64,000 bases of DNA from Thermostichus lividus PCC 6715 (GTDB lineage Bacteria; Cyanobacteriota; Cyanobacteriia; Thermosynechococcales; Thermosynechococcaceae), in the NCBI RefSeq assembly GCF_002754935.1, contig NZ_CP018092.1, forward strand, positions 1,922,001-1,986,000. Direction: 5' to 3'. This document shows, piece after piece, positions 21,351-32,117 of the stretch (position 1 is the stretch's first letter; each line of letters opens with the position of its first letter). The notes under the pieces were generated by a model. That model had not been told where the DNA came from and did no database searches. It saw only the letters and a list, made by a program, of their open reading frames with translations. A program made the position numbers and the translations under genes.

Positions 21351-23096
21351 CTATCCATGAAAATACTGGTGGGCATAAAACTGGGCATAGCGAGAGGGGC
21401 TGGCTATGAGTTCGTGGTGAGTACCGGATTCAATGACGCGCCCTTGCTCAATCACCAGAATGCGATCGGCGCGGCGCACGGTGGCAAGGCGATGGGCAAT
21501 GATAAATACGGTTCGACCTTTCATGGCACGCTCAAGGGCATCTTGTACTAAGGCTTCGGATTCGGAGTCAAGGGCAGAGGTGGCTTCATCTAAAATTAAG
21601 ATGCGTGGATCGGCATAGACGGCACGGGCGATCGCCAACCGTTGCCGCTGCCCCCCGGATAAGTTCACCCCGCGCTCCCCTACCCACGTTTGGTACCCAT
21701 CGGGAAACGTCGAAATAAAGTCATGGGCATTGGCAATTTTTGCCGCTTCAATGAGTAAGTCATAATCCGCTTGATTGTGACCAAAGGCAATATTGTCGGC
21801 AATGGTGCCCGAAAAGAGGATGGTTTCCTGGGGGACAATGCCAATCTGTTGCCGCAAACTTTTTAGGGTGACGGTTTTAACATCAATGCCATCCACCAGT
21901 ACTGTACCAGCTTGGGGATCGTAAAAGCGGGGTAGAAGGTTGACAATGGTGGATTTACCCGCGCCAGAGTGCCCCACCAAGGCAATTACCTCTCCCGGAA
22001 AGGCCATCAAGCTAAAGTGCTGCAGCACCTGTTGTCCGGGCTGATAGGCAAAGGTAATGTCGCGGTACTCGACTTTTCCGGAAATAGCGGGTAAGGGTTG
22101 GGCATTGGTGGCCTCTTTGATGGTCGGCTCGATCGCCAGTAGGCCAAAACTGCGATCTACGGAGGCTTGCGCCACCTTCAGTTCGTTGTAGTCGGTTGAA
22201 ACCATATTAATGGGTTCCATCAGCAGCGCTACCGCCGCCACAAAACTAAGGAATTCAGGACCGGTGAGGTGGCCAGCGTTGATTTGCCATGCCCCAAGGA
22301 TAAATAGCAGCATGATGCTCAAGGCTTCTAGAAACCCAATCACGGGATACTGCATGGCTTTGATGCGATCGGCGCGGTAACGGGCACGGCGGTTTTTGTC
22401 CGCTTGCTGCTCAAACTGTTGCACTGCATAGTCTTCGGCGGCAAAGGCTTTGATTAGACGGATCCCGGAAAAGACCTCGGTTAAATGGGAGGCTAAACTG
22501 GCAATTCGATCTTGACTCAGCCGCGACTGGCGCATGAGGCGATTGCCAAACCAACCAATGAGAAAGGTCATCAACGGGGCAATGATCATGGTGCCCAGGG
22601 TTAGTTGCCAGTTGAGCAAAAACATGTAGCCAATGACGGCAATAGTGGTTAGGGCTGAGGGCACGAGGCGGTGAAAGCTGCGGTTAATGACCTCACCAAT
22701 GCGATCCACGTCTTCGGTGAGCCGATAGGTGAGATCCCCAGTGGCAGCGGTTTCAAAATAGTCCACTCCTAAGCGGTGCAGGTGCCGATAGAGGCGAAGG
22801 CGAATATCATAGACAATGCGCAGAGAAATATCGGCCATTAAGACATCCTGGCCAAACTGGCAAACGCTGCGACCAATAAACAACAGTGAGGAGGCGGCAC
22901 ACCACTGGATCAGCCCCCGGAGATCTCCTGCACCAATGAGCTTGGCGGCTTGGCCAATGAGGTAGGCGATCGCCGGCATAGTGGAGACATAGCCCAAGGT
23001 ACAGAGGAAGGCCACTGCCAACCGTCGCCGATGGGGAAGGATGTAGGGAAACAGCGGACGGTAGCTGGCATTCCAGAGCATGGGGCTATTTTCCAA
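21351..23096 (-). CDS. ABC exporter, fused permease-ATPase (MsbA/multidrug type)
   Basis: The 581-residue half-transporter has six membrane helices in the first 320 residues (type IV exporter fold) and a C-terminal ATPase with Walker [12 protein letters not shown]-loop [10 protein letters not shown], signature [14 protein letters not shown], Walker [13 protein letters not shown] and H-loop AHRLATV. Such proteins act as homodimers exporting lipids or drugs; the substrate is not predictable. Its start overlaps the 3' end of mnmE by 11 bp, so it probably shares a transcript with mnmE. Confidence 0.92.
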   Translation of the reverse strand: MENSPMLWNASYRPLFPYILPHRRRLAVAFLCTLGYVSTMPAIAYLIGQAAKLIGAGDLRGLIQWCAASSLLFIGRSVCQFGQDVLMADISLRIVYDIRLRLYRHLHRLGVDYFETAATGDLTYRLTEDVDRIGEVINRSFHRLVPSALTTIAVIGYMFLLNWQLTLGTMIIAPLMTFLIGWFGNRLMRQSRLSQDRIASLASHLTEVFSGIRLIKAFAAEDYAVQQFEQQADKNRRARYRADRIKAMQYPVIGFLEALSIMLLFILGAWQINAGHLTGPEFLSFVAAVALLMEPINMVSTDYNELKVAQASVDRSFGLLAIEPTIKEATNAQPLPAISGKVEYRDITFAYQPGQQVLQHFSLMAFPGEVIALVGHSGAGKSTIVNLLPRFYDPQAGTVLVDGIDVKTVTLKSLRQQIGIVPQETILFSGTIADNIAFGHNQADYDLLIEAAKIANAHDFISTFPDGYQTWVGERGVNLSGGQRQRLAIARAVYADPRILILDEATSALDSESEALVQDALERAMKGRTVFIIAHRLATVRRADRILVIEQGRVIESGTHHELIASPSRYAQFYAHQYFHG

Positions 23097-24495
23097 TGCA
23101 AAAACGGCTAAAGATTTGTTCTAACACGGATTCAGTCACATCTTCCCCCGTCAGTGTGCCCAAGGCGCGTACCGCTGCGTGCAGGTCAATGGTCCAAAAA
23201 TCGAGGGGCAGTTGCTCATCAATGGCCTGTAACACATGGGTTAATGAATGCTGAACGTGTTGCAGTAGGGCGGCTTGGCGTTGATTGAGGGCAAACTCTA
23301 AGTTGGCAGCGTGCAGGTTATGGCCGTGCACTAAGTCTAAGATCGCTGTTTCTAGATGGTTGATGCCGGTTTGGGTAAGGGCAGACAGGAACACTGTGGG
23401 AATGGGTGCCATGGGTAGGTGCAGATCATGGCAGTTCGCCGCAGCGGGCAGTAAATCCTCTTTGTTGGCAACCATGAGGACAGCGTTGGGGGACTGTTGG
23501 CGGCGCTCAGCTAACTTTAACTGATCGTAGATCTCCTGATCCGCTGCGGTCCACCCTTGGCTGGCATCTAGGACAAATAGAACAATGTCGGCACTCAAGG
23601 CGGCTTGGCGCGATCGCTCCACACCAAGCTGCTCCACCACGTTCTCTGTGACTCGAATTCCGGCTGTGTCAAGTACCTGAATGGGAATCCCCCCCACGAC
23701 CAACTGCGACTCGACAATATCGCGGGTCGTACCTGGCAAGTCGGTGACAATGGCGCGATCGCAGCGACTCCACGCATTCAGCAGACTAGATTTCCCCACG
23801 TTGGGGCGACCGACGATGGCCACCTTCAAACCCGTGCGCAGGAGTTGGCCGCCCTCTGCGGTTGCTAACAATTGCTCTACTTGGCGTTGTACGTGATGGA
23901 TTTGCTCAGCAATGGCACCAGCGTCAAGCGGTGGCAGGTCATCGGCAAAGTCAAGGCGAGCCTCAATCTCAGCCAGTAGGGCTAAACAGGTCTGGCGCAG
24001 TTGTTTGAGGGGGCGGGCGAGTTTCCCCTCTAACCCTGCAAGGGCAATTCGTGCAGCGGCTGTGGATTGCGCTGCCACGAGCTCAGCAACACTTTCGGCT
24101 TGGGTGAGATCCAGCCGACCGTTCAAAAAGGCTCGCAGGGTAAACTCCCCAGGCTCCGCTAAGCGTGCTCCCGCCGCGACACAGAGTTGTACAACCCGCT
24201 GTACGGGAATCATGCCGCCGTGGCAATGAAACTCCACAACATCTTCGCGGGTATAGGAGCGGGGTGCCAACATTAGCAGCAGCAGGGCTTCATCCACCTG
24301 CTCCTGAGTCATTGGATCCCGAATATGGCCGTAGAGAATGCGATGGGAGTCCCACGGCTGTTTACCGGGGGCGACAAATAAACACCGAGCGATCGCAACC
24401 GCTTTGGCTCCTGAGAGACGAACAATGCCGATACTCCCTTGCTGGGGCACAATAGCCGTAGCGATCGCTACAATGGTGTCACTGAGAGGCAGCAC
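23086..24495 (-). CDS. mnmE: tRNA uridine-5-carboxymethylaminomethyl modification GTPase MnmE (TrmE)
   Basis: MnmE, with MnmG, builds the cmnm5 group on wobble uridine of certain tRNAs. The 469-residue protein has the N-terminal folate-binding domain (TIVAIATA...[10 protein letters not shown]), a central helical domain, an inserted G domain (G1 [13 protein letters not shown]3 DTAGI, G4 NKED) and the invariant C-terminal CIGK. Length and domains are complete. It is upstream of the ABC exporter (11 bp overlap) and downstream of petA on the same strand. Confidence 0.96.
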   Translation of the reverse strand: MLPLSDTIVAIATAIVPQQGSIGIVRLSGAKAVAIARCLFVAPGKQPWDSHRILYGHIRDPMTQEQVDEALLLLMLAPRSYTREDVVEFHCHGGMIPVQRVVQLCVAAGARLAEPGEFTLRAFLNGRLDLTQAESVAELVAAQSTAAARIALAGLEGKLARPLKQLRQTCLALLAEIEARLDFADDLPPLDAGAIAEQIHHVQRQVEQLLATAEGGQLLRTGLKVAIVGRPNVGKSSLLNAWSRCDRAIVTDLPGTTRDIVESQLVVGGIPIQVLDTAGIRVTENVVEQLGVERSRQAALSADIVLFVLDASQGWTAADQEIYDQLKLAERRQQSPNAVLMVANKEDLLPAAANCHDLHLPMAPIPTVFLSALTQTGINHLETAILDLVHGHNLHAANLEFALNQRQAALLQHVQHSLTHVLQAIDEQLPLDFWTIDLHAAVRALGTLTGEDVTESVLEQIFSRFCIGK

Positions 24496-24516
24496 AAAGG
24501 GCGCGCAATAGAACTC

Positions 24517-25452
24517 CTAGAGATTCATTTCCGCCGCTTGCACTTTCTCCACCTGCTTCTTCTTCAGAACCAAGAGGATTTGCGAGAGGGTAATGGCGGC
24601 AAAGAAGACTAGTAACCACTTAATCCGGTTGGGGTCTTGCAGCACAATTTCAGTATCCTTCTGACCAAACCCTCCCACATTCGGGTTGGTGGTAAGGGCC
24701 TCCCCTGCCGCAACGGCTTGACCTTCACTAACGATGAGCTCTGGCCCTGGGGGAACGGTTTCAGTAACGGTGTCACCACTGTCCGCGGTAATGACCACGG
24801 CACTGCTGCCATCCCCATTGGTACTGATGCTGGTAATGGTACCCGCGATCGGTGCAGTAAAGACATTGTTATTGCTCTTTTCGCCCGTGGGATAAATCTG
24901 GCCGCGACCGCGGTTCCCCCCCGCATGCACAGAGTACTTGCCAAAGTGGATGGACTTGTCATTGGCGGGGTTGGGAGCTAGCACCGGAAAGACAATTTCT
25001 TGGTACTGCTCACCCGGCAGCGGGCCAACCAAGATAATGTTCTGCTTATCCTCGCTGTAGGGCTGGTAGAACACACCGCTGGTTTTGGCCTTGAGGTCTT
25101 CAGGAATGCGATCCGGAGGGGCAATGGTGAAGCCTTCAGGCAGCATCAACACTGCTCCAACATTTAAGCCTCCTTTAGACCCATCCCCCAACACCTGCTG
25201 CACACTGGTGTCGTAGGGGATTTTGACCACCGCTTCAAAGACCGAATCAGGGGTTACCGCCTGGGGCACTTCCACGTCAGTGGGTTTAGCCGCTAGGTGG
25301 CAGTTGGCACAAACAATCCGCCCTGTGGCTTCACGGGGGCTGTCATAGCCCTGCTGTGCGTAGAATGGGTAGGCATCGGCGCGGGGTGCCCACAGCAATA
25401 AACTGGCGGCAAGGGCGATCGCCAGTGTGCAAGATTGCAAGAAACGTTTCAT
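24517..25452 (-). CDS. petA: cytochrome f
   Basis: Cytochrome f is the c-type heme subunit of the b6f complex, facing the thylakoid lumen. The 311-residue precursor has a signal peptide ending ADA, mature N-terminal YPFYAQQGY whose Tyr is an axial heme ligand, the heme motif CANCH, and a C-terminal membrane anchor ([18 protein letters not shown]) followed by KKKQ. Start ATG at 25450-25452 (MKRFLQ) is preferred over an upstream frame that would overlap petC. It lies 17 bp after petC, forming the usual petC-petA operon. Confidence 0.97.
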   Translation of the reverse strand: MKRFLQSCTLAIALAASLLLWAPRADAYPFYAQQGYDSPREATGRIVCANCHLAAKPTDVEVPQAVTPDSVFEAVVKIPYDTSVQQVLGDGSKGGLNVGAVLMLPEGFTIAPPDRIPEDLKAKTSGVFYQPYSEDKQNIILVGPLPGEQYQEIVFPVLAPNPANDKSIHFGKYSVHAGGNRGRGQIYPTGEKSNNNVFTAPIAGTITSISTNGDGSSAVVITADSGDTVTETVPPGPELIVSEGQAVAAGEALTTNPNVGGFGQKDTEIVLQDPNRIKWLLVFFAAITLSQILLVLKKKQVEKVQAAEMNL

Positions 25453-25469
25453 ACCACTCCCTAAGTCTT

Positions 25470-26012
25470 TTAAGTCCACCACGGTTCTTTACCCGTGCGA
25501 AAATCGGTGTCTGTCCATACCGAAAAGACAAGTTTGTCGTCTTCGGTAATGCTCGTGTTGACCAAGGCCAACGAGAGGGGAGCCGGACCGCGCACTACTT
25601 TGCCGGTGCTATCGTACTGCGAACCATGACAGGGGCAAATGAATTTATTTTCACTGACGTTCCAAGGCACCACGCAGCCAAGGTGGGTGCAAACGGCGTT
25701 CAGACCGTAGTTAGCAATTTGGTGATCGTCGGTAATGATGATGTAGGTGGGATCCCCTTTAATACCCTGGGCGAGGGAGCGATCGCCCGCAATATGCTTA
25801 CTCAGATAGTCAGATACCTTAATATCATTGCCCAAGGCATCCTTGGCGACAACGCCACCCCCCGTGCCGCCACTGGAGGGCGGAATGAAGTACTTCACAA
25901 CCGGATACAACGCTCCCAACGCTGTACCAGTGATGGTACCAAAGGTCAGGAGGTTCATAAACTGCCGTCGCCCCATATCGGGCACATCAGACATTCCAGA
26001 AACTTGAGCCAT
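25470..26012 (-). CDS. petC: cytochrome b6f Rieske iron-sulfur subunit
   Basis: The 180-residue Rieske protein shows an RRQFMN motif followed by a hydrophobic segment (twin-arginine-type uncleaved anchor), a glycine-rich hinge, and the 2Fe-2S motifs CTHLGCVV and CPCHGSQYD. It carries electrons from plastoquinol to cytochrome f. It is the first gene of petC-petA. The divergent DUF3067 gene starts 135 bp away, so the shared gap holds the petC promoter. Confidence 0.97.
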   Translation of the reverse strand: MAQVSGMSDVPDMGRRQFMNLLTFGTITGTALGALYPVVKYFIPPSSGGTGGGVVAKDALGNDIKVSDYLSKHIAGDRSLAQGIKGDPTYIIITDDHQIANYGLNAVCTHLGCVVPWNVSENKFICPCHGSQYDSTGKVVRGPAPLSLALVNTSITEDDKLVFSVWTDTDFRTGKEPWWT

Positions 26013-26147
26013 GGTTTACGCTTATTTACTAAGGAATCGAAATAGACAGCCGTAAAATAATTACGTTTGTTAACTATTATCACACTCCCGCCGATCGAAT
26101 GCCGATCAATTCCGCAAACATTACCCTTTAGGTTTTTGCTGCTGGCG

Positions 26148-26465
26148 ATGACTCTCCTCACTGGCGAAGCACTGCACGCTCTACTGTTACGCAAATGGGG
26201 GCGCTCCTTCGATCTACAGTTCCGCCGCGCCGGCGATCGCATTTTCCTGCAGGTGATGTGGCGCTACCTTGAGCAAGCCTCCTACCCCGATAGCCCCGAA
26301 GATTATGCTGCTCATTTGGCGGCGATCGCCCAGCATCTCAACGATTGGGGCTGCACCGAGCAGGTGTGCCACTACCTCGAAACAACCCGCGAAAAACCCC
26401 GCCTTGGGAAAGCCGTGAGTATTCCCCTTGAACTGGGAACCCGCATCATCGAATGGCTGGAGTAG
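26148..26465 (+). CDS. DUF3067 family protein
   Basis: The 105-residue protein (MTLLTGEALHALLLRKWG...) matches the DUF3067 pattern I know from cyanobacteria and plants: FDLQFRR, IFLQVMWRYLEQASYP and a C-terminal PRLGKAVSIPLELG. No function is established in what can be seen here. The ATG at 26148 is used because conservation begins there; an upstream in-frame start would run into the petC promoter region. It is divergent from petC and precedes apcA by 236 bp. Confidence 0.85.
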   Translation: MTLLTGEALHALLLRKWGRSFDLQFRRAGDRIFLQVMWRYLEQASYPDSPEDYAAHLAAIAQHLNDWGCTEQVCHYLETTREKPRLGKAVSIPLELGTRIIEWLE

Positions 26466-26701
26466 GTCGAGCTGGCTTGGCCGTATAAGTTTGAAAAAAT
26501 GTTAAAAATGTTAAAAAGGATTGCGATGATGTGAGACATGTCCCCGCTATGCCTGAGAATGTTTGCGGAAGGTTACGTCAGCCCTAGGGGGGCAGTGCCA
26601 CAGCCAACCTCGCAGGAGGTCAGTGGTTACCGTAGCATTCCGATGGCAGATGCCACATTATCAAGCCCCTTGTTTTACAATTCCAACTTTGGAGGAACTC
26701 A

Positions 26702-27187
26702 ATGAGCGTCGTCACGAAATCGATCGTGAATGCTGATGCCGAGGCCCGTTACCTCAGCCCCGGCGAACTGGATCGCATCAAAAGCTTTGTCAGTACTGGT
26801 GAGCGTCGTCTGCGCATTGCCCAAACCCTGACGGAAAACCGCGAGCGGATTGTTAAGCAAGCTGGCGATCAACTGTTCCAAAAACGTCCTGATGTGGTCT
26901 CCCCCGGTGGCAATGCCTACGGTGAAGAAATGACCGCCACCTGTCTGCGCGACCTTGACTACTACCTGCGGTTAGTCACCTACGGTATCGTTGCTGGCGA
27001 TGTGACCCCCATCGAAGAAATTGGCTTGGTGGGCGTGCGGGAAATGTACAACTCCTTGGGCACCCCCATTCCGGCGGTTGCAGAAGGGGTACGGGCGATG
27101 AAAAACGTTGCTGCCTCCTTGCTCTCTGCTGAAGATGCTGCCGAAGCTGGTTCTTACTTTGACTTCGTCATTGGGGCCATGCAGTAG
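26702..27187 (+). CDS. apcA: allophycocyanin alpha subunit
   Basis: ApcA is a core phycobilisome protein binding one phycocyanobilin. The 161-residue sequence has chromophore Cys81 in [14 protein letters not shown] and the family's normal length. A strong ribosome binding site (GGAGG) lies about 6 bp before the ATG. It is first in apcABC. The 236-bp leader upstream includes two AAAATGTT repeats and a GC-rich segment that probably form the promoter and untranslated leader. Confidence 0.98.
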   Translation: MSVVTKSIVNADAEARYLSPGELDRIKSFVSTGERRLRIAQTLTENRERIVKQAGDQLFQKRPDVVSPGGNAYGEEMTATCLRDLDYYLRLVTYGIVAGDVTPIEEIGLVGVREMYNSLGTPIPAVAEGVRAMKNVAASLLSAEDAAEAGSYFDFVIGAMQ

Positions 27188-27243
27188 GTCTCGTGCGCTT
27201 GAACTGTATCCATCACTAGAAAATCTTCTGAGGAAAACGAACC

Positions 27244-27729
27244 ATGCAAGACGCGATTACCGCTGTCATCAACTCGTCTGACGTTCAGGGCAAATACCTT
27301 GATACCGCTGCTCTGGAAAAACTGAAAGCCTACTTCGCCACTGGCGAGCTGCGCGTTCGTGCAGCCACGGTGATCAGTGCCAACGCCGCTGGTATCGTCA
27401 AAGAAGCTGTAGCCAAGTCGCTGCTGTACTCTGACATCACCCGCCCCGGTGGCAACATGTACACCACCCGTCGTTATGCCGCCTGTATCCGCGACCTCGA
27501 CTACTACCTCCGCTATGCCACCTATGCGATGCTGGCAGGTGATCCCTCGATTCTCGATGAGCGGGTACTCAATGGTCTGAAAGAGACCTACAACTCCTTG
27601 GGTGTGCCTATTGCTGCCACCGTGCAAGCCATCCAAGCCATGAAAGAAGTTACCGCCAGCTTGGTGGGTGCCGATGCCGGTAAGGAAATGGGCATCTACT
27701 TCGACTACATCTGCTCTGGTTTAAGCTAA
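27244..27729 (+). CDS. apcB: allophycocyanin beta subunit
   Basis: ApcB is the beta partner of ApcA in phycobilisome core trimers. The 161-residue sequence has chromophore Cys81 in [17 protein letters not shown] and Asn71, the usual site of N-methylation, in RPGGNMY. The gene follows apcA by 56 bp and has a GAGGA ribosome binding site. Codon use is strongly biased, as expected for a highly expressed gene. Confidence 0.98.
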   Translation: MQDAITAVINSSDVQGKYLDTAALEKLKAYFATGELRVRAATVISANAAGIVKEAVAKSLLYSDITRPGGNMYTTRRYAACIRDLDYYLRYATYAMLAGDPSILDERVLNGLKETYNSLGVPIAATVQAIQAMKEVTASLVGADAGKEMGIYFDYICSGLS

Positions 27730-27753
27730 TTACGGCTCTCCAGTAGCACGCCT

Positions 27754-27835
27754 GTCTGGGAGTTAGGGGTTAGGGTGTCAGCCTGTCATGGCAATTCTGC
27801 TTAAACAGTCTGATTCTGGCCTTTAGCTCCCAGAC
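27754..27835 (+). promoter_or_regulatory. apcB-apcC intergenic long-range hairpin (attenuator or processing site)
   Basis: GTCTGGGAG at 27754-27762 pairs perfectly with CTCCCAGAC at 27827-27835. G-U and A-U pairs extend the stem inward, with a loop of about 55-64 nt. It sits between apcB and apcC. Similar structures in other apc operons are thought to lower apcC expression relative to apcAB through termination or mRNA processing. Here that role is inferred from position. Confidence 0.6.
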
Positions 27836-27873
27836 GTGTAATCACCCTACGCAGATTTGGAGTCACTGATCCC

Positions 27874-28077
27874 ATGCGCATGTTCAAAATCACCGCCTGC
27901 GTTCCGAGCCAGACTCGCATTCGTACGCAGCGCGAGTTACAGAATACCTACTTCACGAAGCTGGTGCCCTACGAAAACTGGTTCCGCGAGCAGCAACGCA
28001 TCCAGAAAATGGGTGGCAAAATTGTGAAAGTGGAGCTTTCGACCGGTAAGCCGGGCATCAACACGGGTCTGGCCTAA
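27874..28077 (+). CDS. apcC: phycobilisome core linker LC7.8
   Basis: This 67-residue basic linker caps the allophycocyanin core cylinder trimer. MRMFKITACVPSQTRIRTQR and NTYFTKLVPY are the usual ApcC (CpcD-like) sequences. It follows apcB by 144 bp, a gap containing the hairpin at 27754-27835, and completes apcABC. Confidence 0.97.
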   Translation: MRMFKITACVPSQTRIRTQRELQNTYFTKLVPYENWFREQQRIQKMGGKIVKVELSTGKPGINTGLA

Positions 28078-28108
28078 ACTTGCCCTTGCCTACGCCTAGT
28101 AGAGACTT

Positions 28109-28180
28109 CACCGCTAGGATAGTCGTCTGAGCAGTGCAAAACTTGCTTTGACGATCATCACAGCGGTGGAGTTTTTGGTT
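28109..28180 (+). terminator. possible rho-independent-like terminator after apcC
   Basis: CACCGCT (28109-28115) pairs with AGCGGTG (28162-28168), followed by GAGTTTTTGG and a second T run. The loop is long (46 nt), so this is a weak terminator candidate. It lies between the end of apcABC and the next gene. Confidence 0.4.
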
Positions 28181-28214
28181 TTTATTGTTTAGTCAACACC
28201 ACTGAGAACTATTG

Positions 28215-29879
28215 ATGGGTTTGCGCCATTGGCTGCTCAGCTATGCCATTGATGGCTTACCGCGCTCCCTTGTGGCATTTGTCATTAGCTTCGGGGCGAT
28301 CGCCGGTTTGGATGTGGCCGTGAATCGCCTTTTAGTTATTCTCAGTGCCTACAGTCCCGACCTTGCACACCTCTTGGGCAGCTCTAGTGTTGAAATTGAT
28401 GTTGCTTTTGCCCCAGAGGTATGGCTAGCGGTCATTGGCCTGACCCTTGGCACGCTGATTATTGTCGTTTCCATTGCAGCTCAAAACATTCCTAAAATTA
28501 CTGAGCTGTATCTGAATGATTGGATCAGTCTTATTTATGTCTGGTGCCTAGCCCTCAGTGGTGCCCATATTCTCTATGTTAACGTGTTGTGGGATCTCGG
28601 TGCCCATCCCGTTGGTAGCACGCTGCTGAATCTCTATGGGTTACTTCCCCTTGCGATTATTACGGCTCTACCCTATATCTTCTACATTCTCAAGTCCATT
28701 CAACCAGAAAGTGTTGTGCAGCAGATCTATCAACGCCAACATCACTTTATGACACGGTTAAAAGGGGTCTTAGGGCAGCAGCAGTATCAACCGCGACTGG
28801 TGCGGCGCAGCCAATCCTACTTAATCGAAGGGCTAAACCAACTGGATGCTCTGCTCACCTACGTTGCCTTTCGCGGGCCGCAAGCAGAAATTATTGAGGC
28901 GATGAGTGGCTTACTACAGCACTATATTTGCCTAAAGCAGAGCTATACGCCCTATTTTTTTCGCCTCAGTAGCTCTGTGGCGGCTGATATTTCTTTCAAG
29001 ACGATGTTTGATCAGTTTAAGCAAATTGAGGAGCAGCATAGTTTCTATGAACAAAAATGCTTTCGCCTTTTGGGCAATGCCTACGTCCGCTTTCTAGAGG
29101 AAAACGAGTTTAATTTAGCCTCACTGTGTGGCTCAGAAATGTGCGCGATCGCCCAGGCCATTCTCAACGAAGGTGATGATGATCTGCTGGAGTTAATGGT
29201 TATTCGCTTTAATACGATGCTGCGGTTCACCATCAAGCACGGTAACCGCCATAATGAAGCCCGTAACCTGTACAATCTTGCCTTTCATTATCGCCGATTC
29301 ATTGAAAGTTTAGTGTATTATCGCCGCCCTTACATTGTCCAAAAAAGTGTGCACTATCTGCGGCAGTATGGCAATGAAATTTACCAGCTTGCCCACCATA
29401 GCCCTGCCCTTTTCTTTATTGTTGATGTGTTTGCAGCTGAGCTAAAGAAAATTTTGATTCTTGTGAACGAAGAGGAGTGGGATGAGGCGCTGCAACTAGA
29501 ATTGCTTGAAGAAATGCTGCGCCTTGACAACCCACCAGAGTTGAGTCAGCCCCAAAATGGCGATCGCCCCAGCAGTAAAAGTACTGGTGTGAGACTGTTA
29601 CAAATGGGCTTGGCCTTATTTTATCTAGAGCGGCAGCAGCTACGCCTAGCAGAGCGCATCGTGGCCGATATTGTTGAAGATGCGAGTATTCTTGGCACCG
29701 AAACCTTTAGGCGGGCGTTTTTACAAAACTGCGATCGCCTGCGGCAGGCCCAACCTAAGTTTTGGGAAGATACCGATCGCGGCAACGTCAACCTTTACTA
29801 CTGCCCCCATACCCAGCAGCTACCCACCCTACAAGCCTTAGTCAACCGCGCCCTTAACCCCATGGAAGCGGATGTTTGA
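28215..29879 (+). CDS. membrane protein of unknown function downstream of apcABC
   Basis: I do not recognise this 554-residue protein with certainty. Four hydrophobic segments occupy roughly residues 15-175 (AIAGLDVAVNRLLVILS, WLAVIGLTLGTLIIVVSIAA, IYVWCLALSGAHILYVNVLW, LPLAIITALPYIFYIL); the remaining 380 residues look soluble and helical, with no catalytic motif I can name. The topology is loosely like DUF2254 membrane proteins. ATG 28215 is preferred to the TTG one codon earlier. It sits on the apcABC strand 137 bp downstream, past a weak terminator, so it is probably a separate transcript. Confidence 0.7.
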   Translation: MGLRHWLLSYAIDGLPRSLVAFVISFGAIAGLDVAVNRLLVILSAYSPDLAHLLGSSSVEIDVAFAPEVWLAVIGLTLGTLIIVVSIAAQNIPKITELYLNDWISLIYVWCLALSGAHILYVNVLWDLGAHPVGSTLLNLYGLLPLAIITALPYIFYILKSIQPESVVQQIYQRQHHFMTRLKGVLGQQQYQPRLVRRSQSYLIEGLNQLDALLTYVAFRGPQAEIIEAMSGLLQHYICLKQSYTPYFFRLSSSVAADISFKTMFDQFKQIEEQHSFYEQKCFRLLGNAYVRFLEENEFNLASLCGSEMCAIAQAILNEGDDDLLELMVIRFNTMLRFTIKHGNRHNEARNLYNLAFHYRRFIESLVYYRRPYIVQKSVHYLRQYGNEIYQLAHHSPALFFIVDVFAAELKKILILVNEEEWDEALQLELLEEMLRLDNPPELSQPQNGDRPSSKSTGVRLLQMGLALFYLERQQLRLAERIVADIVEDASILGTETFRRAFLQNCDRLRQAQPKFWEDTDRGNVNLYYCPHTQQLPTLQALVNRALNPMEADV

Positions 29880-30007
29880 GGCTCCTCCTGCAATGCTTTT
29901 CCCGGTTCACAGCGTCCTCGGAGCGCCAGTTGGCATAGGCAAGGGGCGTGATTTGCTATACACTGCGACTTGGCGCAAGCCGAGGGGAGCATTACGAGGA
30001 CTCAGTC

Positions 30008-30517
30008 ATGGGCAAAATAATTCTAGTGACGCTTATCGGTAGTCTGTCTCTGGGAATTGCGTCTAGGGCTGCTGCTGAAAACCCGGCTCATGTGCGCCAA
30101 TTGCTACAGACGCGCCAGTGCCCCAACTGCGACCTGCGGGGGGCGAATTTGATGGATACCAATCTCTTTAAGGCAAATTTGGCGGGGGCAAATTTGGAAG
30201 GTGCTTACCTTGCTGGGGTAAACCTGTTTGGGGCGAACCTGCAAAATGCCAACCTCAGCCGTGCCAGCTTTTACCTTGCTATTTTGGTGAATGCCGACCT
30301 ATCGGGTGCCCAGTTAGTGGGGACACGCCTGACGCTGAGCAATTTGGTGAACGCCAACCTTGCGGGTGCCAACCTTGAAAACGCGGTGCTGAAAGGGGCA
30401 AACATGATTGATGTTAACCTCAGCGGCGCTAATTTGAAGGGTGCCGACCTAGATCGCGCCAACCTCAGCGGTGCCAATCTCAGTCAGACCCTGTTTGACG
30501 AATCAAGGCAGCCCTAG
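30008..30517 (+). CDS. exported pentapeptide-repeat protein
   Basis: The 169-residue protein begins with a signal peptide ([23 protein letters not shown]) followed by [17 protein letters not shown] and about 20 A(N/D)L-type pentapeptide repeats, which fold as a right-handed quadrilateral beta helix. Such proteins are frequent in cyanobacteria and many are exported to the lumen or periplasm; function is unknown. The start at ATG 30008 places the signal peptide at the N-terminus. Its 3' end interlocks with gltX in a CTAG palindrome (30514-30517). Confidence 0.88.
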   Translation: MGKIILVTLIGSLSLGIASRAAAENPAHVRQLLQTRQCPNCDLRGANLMDTNLFKANLAGANLEGAYLAGVNLFGANLQNANLSRASFYLAILVNADLSGAQLVGTRLTLSNLVNANLAGANLENAVLKGANMIDVNLSGANLKGADLDRANLSGANLSQTLFDESRQP

Positions 30518-31971
30518 GCAGTGGTTGCTCCATCTTGAAGGACGGCGCTGAGGCGAGACTGATCCCAACCCCGCAGGTGCAGGATTTGCCAAGTCACCAT
30601 TAAGTCTGGGCCGTGTACCGCACCCGTTAAGGCGGCTCGCAGCGATCGCATCACCGCACCTTTTTTTACCCCCAGTGCCTTGGTGGTCTGCTGCACAAGG
30701 TGTTGACCGAGTTCCACACTAAAAGAGGTTTGTTGGCTCAGTTGGCTGGCAATGGCAGCAATAATTTCGGTGCTTTGGGGTTGCGCCAGTTGTGTGGTTG
30801 CCTCGCTATCTAGCGTCACCTCAGGGACAAAAAACAGCGCTGCTTGGGACACGGCCTCCTGTAGCGTATTCAAGCTGGGTTGCAAGAGTTCTGCTAGCAG
30901 TAGCAGCCACGGGCGATCGCCTTGGGGGTCAAAGGTGTAGCCTGCCTCTTGCCAAAAGGGAATCAACATCTGCAACAGAGACTCACGATCCAGTTGTTGA
31001 ATGTACTGACGATTCAGCCAGTTCAATTTATCCCAGTCGAACTTAGCCCCCGCTTTGTTAATGCGCTCGAAACTAAAGTGCTGCGCTGCTACCTCTAGGC
31101 TAAACAGCTCGCCAATACCCTCTGGGGGAGACCAGCCCAGCAGGGTCATATAGTTCACCATGGCGGGGGCGAGATAGCCCATGGCGCGAAATTCTGAGAT
31201 AGAGGTCACCCCATCTCGCTTAGACAGCTTTTGACCCGTTTGGTTCAAGATCAAAGGGGTATGGGCAAAGGTTGGCGGTGGTGCCCCCAACGCTTCGTAC
31301 AGTAGAAGTTGCTTTGGCGTGTTGCCAATGTGATCTTCACCGCGAATCACATCGGTGATCCCCATAGCAATGTCATCCACAACCACCACTAAGTTATAGA
31401 GGGGGTAACCAATCTCCCCGCGGGGTGCCGCCCGGGCAATGACCATGTCACCGCCTAGATCCGCACCTTGCCATGACACCAGCCCCCGCACTCGATCCTG
31501 CCATTGGATAACCCGATCATCGTCAATTTTGAAGCGGATCACTGGCATCCGTCCTTCTGCATCAAAGGCAGCCTGCTGCTCAGGGGTTAAGTGGCGGTGG
31601 CGGTTATCGTAGCGAGGCGCTACCCCCTTTGCCTTTTGCTCTGTCCGTAGGGCATCGAGTTCTGCGGGGGTGCAGTAGCAATAGTAGGCGTAGCCTTGGT
31701 CGAGGAGAGATTGAATCGCCGTACGGTAATGCGCGAGGCGATCGCTCTGAAAGATGGGGCCTTCATCCCACTGCAAGCCTAGCCACTGCAGGCCATCGAG
31801 AATATTTTGGGTATAGGCGGGGTGAGAGCGCTCGCGATCGGTATCTTCCACCCGCAGTATAAAGGTTCCCCCCTCATGGCGAGCATAGAGCCAGTTAAAC
31901 ACGGCGGTGCGTGCTGTGCCAATGTGGAGATGTCCCGTAGGACTAGGTGCTAAGCGAACCCGAACTGTCAC
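30514..31971 (-). CDS. gltX: glutamyl-tRNA synthetase
   Basis: GltX charges tRNA-Glu; in cyanobacteria the product also feeds tetrapyrrole synthesis and, by mischarging tRNA-Gln followed by amidation, Gln-tRNA. The 485-residue class I enzyme has [17 protein letters not shown] (HIGH-type motif), [14 protein letters not shown] and KLSKRDG. GTG at 31969-31971 ([11 protein letters not shown]) is the likely start; an in-frame ATG six codons upstream is possible. It is convergent with the pentapeptide gene. Confidence 0.95.
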   Translation of the reverse strand: MTVRVRLAPSPTGHLHIGTARTAVFNWLYARHEGGTFILRVEDTDRERSHPAYTQNILDGLQWLGLQWDEGPIFQSDRLAHYRTAIQSLLDQGYAYYCYCTPAELDALRTEQKAKGVAPRYDNRHRHLTPEQQAAFDAEGRMPVIRFKIDDDRVIQWQDRVRGLVSWQGADLGGDMVIARAAPRGEIGYPLYNLVVVVDDIAMGITDVIRGEDHIGNTPKQLLLYEALGAPPPTFAHTPLILNQTGQKLSKRDGVTSISEFRAMGYLAPAMVNYMTLLGWSPPEGIGELFSLEVAAQHFSFERINKAGAKFDWDKLNWLNRQYIQQLDRESLLQMLIPFWQEAGYTFDPQGDRPWLLLLAELLQPSLNTLQEAVSQAALFFVPEVTLDSEATTQLAQPQSTEIIAAIASQLSQQTSFSVELGQHLVQQTTKALGVKKGAVMRSLRAALTGAVHGPDLMVTWQILHLRGWDQSRLSAVLQDGATTA

Positions 31972-32117
31972 GGCTAACCTCAAGACCACGTGCCTTTTTG
32001 ATCCTATCAGTACCGTGCACAGCCCTTAGGACTTGTGCCACACCGCGTCTTAGCGTCTGCCAAATCAAGGCGGTAAGATAGGGGTGACATACCTTTAGAT
32101 GGCTTGGGAGTGCTGGT

